8,382 nucleotides of DNA, taken from the NCBI GenBank assembly GCA_035298905.1, contig DATGXQ010000342.1:1-8382 (forward strand), written 5' to 3'. This document shows, in pieces, positions 5,319 to 8,382 of this stretch (positions are counted from its first letter, which is position 1; the number at the start of each line of letters is the position of its first letter). The translations under genes were made by a program, and so were the position numbers. This DNA comes from DATGXB01 sp035298905. Its GTDB lineage: Bacteria > Cyanobacteriota > Cyanobacteriia > Cyanobacteriales > Nostocaceae. The notes below the pieces were generated by a model, which saw only the letters and a program-made list of their open reading frames with translations, did not search any database and had not been told where the DNA came from.

Positions 5319-5412
5319 CTTCAGAGGCATGAGGTGAGGAAAAAGCACGTCAGCTCTTCCCACCGGGAGGGCTGCTAAACTTTGGACAATCATATAATCA
5401 ATGCCTCTGTAG
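5319..5412 (+). promoter_or_regulatory. Nested stem-loop RNA domain upstream of rpoA (candidate cis element)
   Basis: The outer arms CAGAGGCAT (5322-5330) and ATGCCTCTG (5401-5409) are a perfect 9-bp inverted repeat, extended past one T-T mismatch by two more pairs (5319-5320 with 5411-5412). Enclosed is a strong hairpin: 5351-5361 pairs with 5365-5374, giving ten pairs with one bulged U, one G-U pair and the three-base loop ACC. About 20 bases on the 5' side and 26 on the 3' side of the inner hairpin stay single-stranded, a layout like an RNA receptor domain. It matches no class I know by sight. A mobile-element remnant is an alternative, though no flanking target duplication is seen. Confidence 0.45.
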
Positions 5413-5460
5413 CTTTTATGACCATCAAGCTTGACTGCGATCTAGAGCAAGGCAGTTGAG

Positions 5461-5489
5461 TTGACCGAAAAAGAAGCTCAGGGCATAAA
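5461..5489 (+). promoter_or_regulatory. Possible promoter for rpoA
   Basis: TTGACC (5461-5466, five of six matches to the -35 consensus) and CATAAA (5484-5489, four of six matches to the -10) are separated by 17 bp. The start would fall near 5496, about 54 bases before rpoA and downstream of the nested stem-loop. If used, the nested domain would not be in this transcript. Confidence 0.35.
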
Positions 5490-5500
5490 TTAAATTCGAG

Positions 5501-5517
5501 AGGCAATATATTTGCCT
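5501..5517 (+). other. Palindrome in the rpoA 5' leader
   Basis: AGGCAA (5501-5506) and TTGCCT (5512-5517) are perfect 6-bp arms around TATAT. It may be a small hairpin in the leader or an operator just downstream of the possible promoter. Confidence 0.45.
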
Positions 5518-5534
5518 ACTGGCAGCACCTTAAA

Positions 5535-5542
5535 AAGGGAGG
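5535..5542 (+). promoter_or_regulatory. Strong ribosome binding site of rpoA, possibly self-paired
   Basis: AAGGGAGG ends seven bases before GTG 5550, the best Shine-Dalgarno in the window. GGAG (5538-5541) is followed by GCTA and then CTCC (5546-5549), its exact complement, immediately before the start codon. A short 4-bp hairpin could therefore mask the site. Confidence 0.75.
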
Positions 5543-5549
5543 CTACTCC

Positions 5550-6497
5550 GTGGCGCAGTTTCAAATTGAATGTGTAGAGTCTAATAACGAAGAAAGTCGT
5601 AGCCATTACAGTAAATTTGTTCTGGAACCTCTAGAGCGCGGTCAAGGAACGACGGTTGGCAATGCTTTGAGGCGGATTCTCCTCTCTAATTTAGAGGGTA
5701 CAGCAGTAACAGCAGTAAGGATTGCGGGTGTTACTCATGAATTTGCTACAGTTCCGGGCGTACGGGAAGACGTGCTGGAAATCCTCATGCGGATGAAGGA
5801 AGTCATCCTCAAAAGCTATACCTCTCAACCCCAGATTGGTCGTTTACTGGTGAATGGCCCGTCCACAGTCACGGCGGCACATTTTGACTTACCCAGTGAA
5901 GTAGAGATTATTGATCCGACTCAGTATGTAGCCACGATCGCTGATGGTGGCAAACTAGAAATGGAATTTAGGATCGAACGAGGCAAAGGCTACCGCACTG
6001 TAGAAAGAGGCAGAGAGGAAGCCACATCCTTGGACTTCTTGCAAATTGACTCAGTATTTATGCCAGTGCGGAAAGTCAACTACAGTGTAGAAGAAGCCCG
6101 TAGTGATGGTTCTATTACTAAAGACCGCTTGCTGTTAGAAATCTGGACTAATGGTAGCATTTCCCCACAGGAAGCACTATCTTCAGCCGCAGGAATTTTG
6201 GTAGATTTATTCAACCCGCTCAAAGATATCTCCCTGGAACCAACAGACACAGGTTCGGAACTTCCAGATGATCCTACCGCTCAAATCCCCATTGAAGAAT
6301 TACAACTTTCCGTGCGGGCTTATAACTGTCTAAAACGGGCTCAAGTTAACTCTGTAGCGGACTTGTTGGATTATACCCAAGAAGACCTATTAGAAATTAA
6401 AAACTTTGGTCAAAAATCGGCGGAAGAGGTAGTGGAGGCTTTACAGCGTCGCTTAGGTATTACCTTACCTCAAGAAAGAAGCTCAAAACACAGCTAA
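5550..6497 (+). CDS. rpoA: DNA-directed RNA polymerase subunit alpha
   Basis: The alpha dimer is the platform on which beta and beta' assemble, and its C-terminal domain contacts UP-element DNA and activators. The 315 residues include both domains. The N-terminal domain (about 1-228) shows FVLEPLERGQGTTVGNALRR, ILLSNLEGTAVTAVRIAGV and EFATVPGVREDVLEIL. After a linker rich in acidic residues and proline (about 230-247) comes the C-terminal domain (about 248-305) with LSVRAYNCLKRAQVNSVADLL and IKNFGQKSAEEV. The DNA-contacting residues of E. coli alpha (R265, N268, K271, G296, K298, S299) correspond to R256, N259, K262, G287, K289 and S290, all present. Start is GTG with a strong Shine-Dalgarno. 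rplQ follows after 33 bases, the universal order. Confidence 0.98.
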   Translation: MAQFQIECVESNNEESRSHYSKFVLEPLERGQGTTVGNALRRILLSNLEGTAVTAVRIAGVTHEFATVPGVREDVLEILMRMKEVILKSYTSQPQIGRLLVNGPSTVTAAHFDLPSEVEIIDPTQYVATIADGGKLEMEFRIERGKGYRTVERGREEATSLDFLQIDSVFMPVRKVNYSVEEARSDGSITKDRLLLEIWTNGSISPQEALSSAAGILVDLFNPLKDISLEPTDTGSELPDDPTAQIPIEELQLSVRAYNCLKRAQVNSVADLLDYTQEDLLEIKNFGQKSAEEVVEALQRRLGITLPQERSSKHS

Positions 6498-6530
6498 ACC
6501 AAAACCGTTAACAACTCATAGTACCTGATT

Positions 6531-6881
6531 ATGCGTCACCGTTGTCGAGTCCCAAAACTCAGTAAACCAGCTGATCAACGCCGAGCTTTACTAAGGGCGT
6601 TAACTACCGAATTGATTCGCCATGGTCGGATCACTACTACTTTAGTTAGGGCTAAAGCAGTACGTAGCCATGTGGATCAAATGATTACTCTGGCCAAAGA
6701 TGGTTCTTTGGCAGCTCGTCGCCAAGCTCTAGGTTTTATCTATGATAAAAGCCTAGTTCATGCTTTATTTGAGCAAGCTGCTAGTCGTTATGCTAACCGC
6801 CAAGGTGGTTATACTCGGATTCTGCATACTGTACCCCGTCGGGGCGATAATGCAGAAATGGCAATTCTCGAATTAGTTTAG
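6531..6881 (+). CDS. rplQ: 50S ribosomal protein L17
   Basis: L17 is a large-subunit protein near the polypeptide exit. The 116-residue product is the usual bacterial length. Typical segments are MRHRCRVPKLSKPADQRRAL, then LTTELIRHGRITTTLVRAKAVR and, at the end, GGYTRILHTVPRRGDNAEMA before ILELV. There is no recognisable Shine-Dalgarno. The gene sits directly behind rpoA as in nearly all bacteria. Its last codons and TAG stop fall inside a run of TTAGTCA-type heptamers (6871-6898), so the repeat starts within the coding end. Confidence 0.98.
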   Translation: MRHRCRVPKLSKPADQRRALLRALTTELIRHGRITTTLVRAKAVRSHVDQMITLAKDGSLAARRQALGFIYDKSLVHALFEQAASRYANRQGGYTRILHTVPRRGDNAEMAILELV

Positions 6882-6918
6882 TCATTAGTCATTAGTTCTA
6901 CAACAACTGACAACTGAC
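6871..6918 (+). repeat. Heptamer repeats spanning the rplQ stop and rplQ-truA gap
   Basis: From 6871 the sequence runs as AATTAGT, TTAGTCA, TTAGTCA and TTAGTTC (to 6898), all on a 7-bp step. The rplQ stop TAG (6879-6881) lies in the first TTAGTCA. After six bases come two copies of AACTGAC (6905-6918), the same unit found six times at 589-630. Confidence 0.85.
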
Positions 6919-6929
6919 GAAAAACAAAA

Positions 6930-7757
6930 ATGGTAGAACAAAGCCAGCCACAATCAACTCAAAGAGTAGCCCTAGTGATTCAATACTTGGGTACTCACTT
7001 TCATGGCTGGCAAAGACAAAAGGGGCAGCGTAGCGTTCAAGAAGAAATAGAAAGTGCGATCGCCAAAATTCTCGGCCATCATGTCACCTTACACGGTGCA
7101 GGGAGAACTGATGCCGGAGTACATGCCGCAGCCCAAGTAGCACATTTTAATGCTACAGGTTTTATTCCCCCTCACAAATGGGCTACAGTCCTTAACTCCT
7201 GTTTACCCCCAGATGTGACAATTAGGGCTTCAGCAGGAGTAGGCGATCGCTGGCACGCGCGGTTTAGTGCCATCTATCGGCGGTATCGCTATACCATTTA
7301 CACAGCACCTCTGCCCAATCTGTTTGTCAAACCATACAGTTGGCATTACTATCAGCCCCCCTTGGATGAAACCCTCATCCAAGCAGCCTTAAAACCCCTA
7401 TTAGGTAAGCACCATTTAGCTGCTTTTCACCGCGCCGGATCAGCCCGAAAACACTCTTGGGTAGAAGTACAAGCAGCAGAATGTCGTCGCCGAGGACCAT
7501 TGATTGAGATTGAAATTCAAGCAGATGGCTTTTTGTATGGCATGGTCAGGCTATTAGTAGGAATGTTAGTAGAGGTGGCTTCAGGGAGGCGATCGCTTGC
7601 TAACTTCACCGACATCTGGAAAGAAGAACGCCGGGAAGAAGTTAAATACGCTGCTCCCCCCCAAGGTTTATGCTTATTAAGGGTCGGCTATCCTGATTTT
7701 CCCTTTCCCAAAGAAATCTGGTACGATACTCAACCGCAATTAGTAATTAGTAATTAG
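6930..7757 (+). CDS. truA: tRNA pseudouridine(38-40) synthase TruA
   Basis: TruA isomerises uridines 38, 39 and 40 in the anticodon arm of many tRNAs to pseudouridine. The 275 residues fit the family. The substrate-binding strand YLGTHFHGWQRQ (19-30) precedes the catalytic motif GAGRTDAGVHAAAQVAHF (56-73), with nucleophile D61. RRYRYTIY (117-124) supplies the conserved tyrosine region, and ADGFLYGMVRLLVGMLVEV (198-216) and AAPPQGLCLLRVGYP (241-255) complete the fold. No Shine-Dalgarno precedes the ATG. Three perfect HIP1 octamers lie inside it. The last five residues, LVISN, are read from a TTAGTAA heptamer run, so this tail is probably strain-specific. truA between rplQ and rplM is the normal cyanobacterial arrangement. 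Confidence 0.97.
   Translation: MVEQSQPQSTQRVALVIQYLGTHFHGWQRQKGQRSVQEEIESAIAKILGHHVTLHGAGRTDAGVHAAAQVAHFNATGFIPPHKWATVLNSCLPPDVTIRASAGVGDRWHARFSAIYRRYRYTIYTAPLPNLFVKPYSWHYYQPPLDETLIQAALKPLLGKHHLAAFHRAGSARKHSWVEVQAAECRRRGPLIEIEIQADGFLYGMVRLLVGMLVEVASGRRSLANFTDIWKEERREEVKYAAPPQGLCLLRVGYPDFPFPKEIWYDTQPQLVISN
7056..7063. repeat. HIP1 octamer GCGATCGC in truA (first)
   Basis: A perfect HIP1 site, read in the frame GCG-ATC-GC to give A-I-A. Confidence 0.95.
7243..7250. repeat. HIP1 octamer GCGATCGC in truA (second)
   Basis: A perfect HIP1 site, read in the frame GC-GAT-CGC to give G-D-R. Confidence 0.95.
7589..7596. repeat. HIP1 octamer GCGATCGC in truA (third)
   Basis: A perfect HIP1 site, read in the frame G-CGA-TCG-C to give R-R-S-L. 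The three truA copies thus use all three reading frames. Confidence 0.95.
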
Positions 7758-7760
7758 TTA
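7740..7760 (+). repeat. TTAGTAA heptamers forming the 3' end of truA
   Basis: There are two TTAGTAA units and one TTAGTTA. The reading frame of truA runs through the first two units as L-V-I-S-N and stops at TAG (7755-7757) in the third. Confidence 0.9.
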
Positions 7761-7771
7761 GCCCCTACGGG

Positions 7772-7841
7772 AAATTCAAAATTCAAAATTCAAAATTCAA
7801 AAAACTGAAGCAATTTTGAATTTAGTGTTTTTAATTTTTAA
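7772..7841 (+). repeat. ATTCAAA heptamer array with inverted partner and T-rich tail
   Basis: Four perfect ATTCAAA units occupy 7774-7801. The stretch AATTTTGAATTT at 7812-7823 is the exact reverse complement of AAATTCAAAATT, which occurs in three registers of the array (7772-7783, 7779-7790 and 7786-7797). A 12-bp AT-rich stem can therefore form in alternative registers. Two TTTTTAA units follow (7828-7841). A stem followed by T-rich DNA resembles a weak intrinsic terminator, but the stem has almost no GC, so I call it a repeat. Confidence 0.88.
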
Positions 7842-7855
7842 TTGAAGCGTAGCGA

Positions 7856-7882
7856 CTGACAACCAACAAAGGACAAACCAAA
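7856..7882 (+). repeat. Heptamer run containing the rplM ribosome binding site
   Basis: The units CTGACAA, CCAACAA and AGGACAA (7856-7876) run on a 7-bp step up to the rplM start. AAAGGA (7868-7873), ten bases before ATG 7883, is the only Shine-Dalgarno candidate and spans the joint between the second and third units, so the ribosome binding site appears to be part of a repeat. Confidence 0.65.
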
Positions 7883-8338
7883 ATGACCGTAAAAACCTAC
7901 CTTCCTCCTCAAGAATCTCTTGAGCGTGATTGGTACGTAGTTGATGCTACTGACCAACGCTTAGGCCGCCTGGCCAGCGAAATCGCTATGATCCTCAGAG
8001 GCAAAAGAAAAGCCGAATATACTCCCCATCTAGACACAGGGGATTTTGTCATTGTCATCAACGCTGACAAAGTAGCAGTTACAGGCAAAAAGCGTACACA
8101 AAAACTCTATCGTCGCCATTCCGGTCGTCCCGGTGGGATGAAAACCGAAACCTTTGCCAAACTGCAACAGCGCATCCCAGAACGGATTGTAGAACATGCT
8201 GTCAAAGGAATGTTGCCTAAGAATAGCTTAGGTCGGCAACTATTCACCAAACTCAAAGTCTATGCCGGGCCTACTCATCCCCATGAAGCCCAAAAACCAA
8301 AAGAACTGAAACTTAACACAATTCCTGGAGAAAATTAA
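7883..8338 (+). CDS. rplM: 50S ribosomal protein L13
   Basis: L13 is an early-assembly protein of the large subunit that binds 23S rRNA. The 151-residue product is full length. The start MTVKTYLPPQESLERDWYVV is cyanobacterial in style. The core ATDQRLGRLASEIAMILRGK (22-41) and GDFVIVINADKVAVTGKK (53-70) are well conserved. The signature VKGMLPKNSLGRQLFTKLKV (107-126) precedes YAGPTHPHEAQKP. It is preceded by a 125-base repeat-filled gap, which may carry its own promoter though none is convincing. Its TAA stop overlaps the rpsI ATG by one base (TAATG), implying coupled translation of the L13-S9 pair. Confidence 0.98.
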   Translation: MTVKTYLPPQESLERDWYVVDATDQRLGRLASEIAMILRGKRKAEYTPHLDTGDFVIVINADKVAVTGKKRTQKLYRRHSGRPGGMKTETFAKLQQRIPERIVEHAVKGMLPKNSLGRQLFTKLKVYAGPTHPHEAQKPKELKLNTIPGEN

Positions 8339-8382
8339 TGGTAGTAGCAGAAGCCAATAGCGGTCGCGCCGTGTACTGGGGT
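8338..8382 (+). CDS. rpsI: 30S ribosomal protein S9, 5' part only
   Basis: The first 15 codons, MVVAEANSGRAVYWG, match the start of cyanobacterial S9, a 30S head protein whose C-terminal tail reaches the P site. The gene runs off the window edge. The ATG shares its A with the rplM stop. GGAG (8327-8330) inside rplM is seven bases upstream, a good ribosome binding site. The rplM-rpsI pairing is near universal in bacteria, which supports the call despite the short stretch. Confidence 0.9.
   Translation, partial: MVVAEANSGRAVYWG

Larger units (their letters stand above)
5247..5549 (+). other. Structured 303-base rpsK-rpoA intergenic region
   Basis: No protein gene of normal size is supported on either strand. 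In order, it holds a direct repeat AAGCAAAA (5245-5252 and 5275-5282) with an A-run, and a 13-codon reading frame at 5296-5337 (MSFGANTNFRGMR) without a ribosome binding site. A nested stem-loop domain follows (5319-5412). It holds a perfect but -35-less TATAAT (5393-5398), a 5-bp stem ACTGC/GCAGT (5434-5438 and 5452-5456), a possible promoter (5461-5489), a palindrome (5501-5517) and the strong rpoA ribosome binding site. The density of pairing suggests a regulatory leader, but I do not recognise a known riboswitch class. Confidence 0.6.

Noticed and set aside
5169..5393. Antisense 74-codon frame reaching into the rpsK-rpoA gap
   Set aside because: The frame starts in the gap but ends inside rpsK. 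It has no ribosome binding site, and its composition looks random; the inverted repeats on this stretch explain its structure better.
5393..5398. TATAAT in the rpoA leader as a promoter
   Set aside because: The hexamer is perfect, but there is no -35 at 16-18 bp (the sequence there is the GC-rich hairpin arm) and no TGN extension; only a -10-like match is present.
5319..5412. Nested inverted repeat as a miniature transposable element
   Set aside because: No flanking target-site duplication and no similarity to known element ends that I can see; kept as a candidate RNA structure instead.

Overview
The window is a stretch of the spc/alpha ribosomal-protein supercluster from a cyanobacterium, with every gene on the + strand. 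The order is rplF (3' end) - rplR - rpsE - rplO - secY - adk - infA - rpmJ - rpsM - rpsK - rpoA - rplQ - truA - rplM - rpsI (5' end). Three features point to a filamentous, probably heterocyst-forming cyanobacterium of the Nostoc/Anabaena type. rpmD (L30) is absent between rpsE and rplO, and rpsD (S4) is absent between rpsK and rpoA, while rplM-rpsI is joined to the alpha cluster through truA. Five perfect HIP1 octamers (GCGATCGC) are present. Short 7-bp tandem repeats of the kind typical of these genomes fill the gene joints. The protein sequences also look Nostoc-like, but that is recognition from memory, not a database search.

Layout. Positions 1-1701 hold the end of the spc-type ribosomal genes (L6, L18, S5, L15). 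Positions 1768-3644 hold secY and adk, which overlap by one base. A 214-base gap follows, with a GC-rich inverted repeat and two AT-rich or nested hairpins, leading into infA, which starts with TTG. After a gap with a good extended -10 promoter comes the 37-codon rpmJ, then rpsM and rpsK. A 303-base non-coding stretch lies between rpsK and rpoA and carries the most elaborate structure in the window. rpoA, rplQ, truA, rplM and the first 15 codons of rpsI complete it; rplM and rpsI also overlap by one base.

How the genes work together. All products serve gene expression or protein export: ribosomal proteins of both subunits, initiation factor 1, the RNA polymerase alpha subunit, tRNA pseudouridine synthase, the SecY translocon channel, and adenylate kinase to balance adenine nucleotides. 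Co-transcription fits the single orientation. However, the large gaps before infA, rpmJ, rpoA and rplM suggest extra promoters or post-transcriptional control inside the cluster.

The coding content is ordinary and I see no new enzymatic or defence system. The parts worth a second look are all between genes: the nested stem-loop domain in the rpoA leader, the structured leader of the TTG-started infA, and the 7-bp repeats, which in places supply a stop codon, C-terminal residues or a ribosome binding site.
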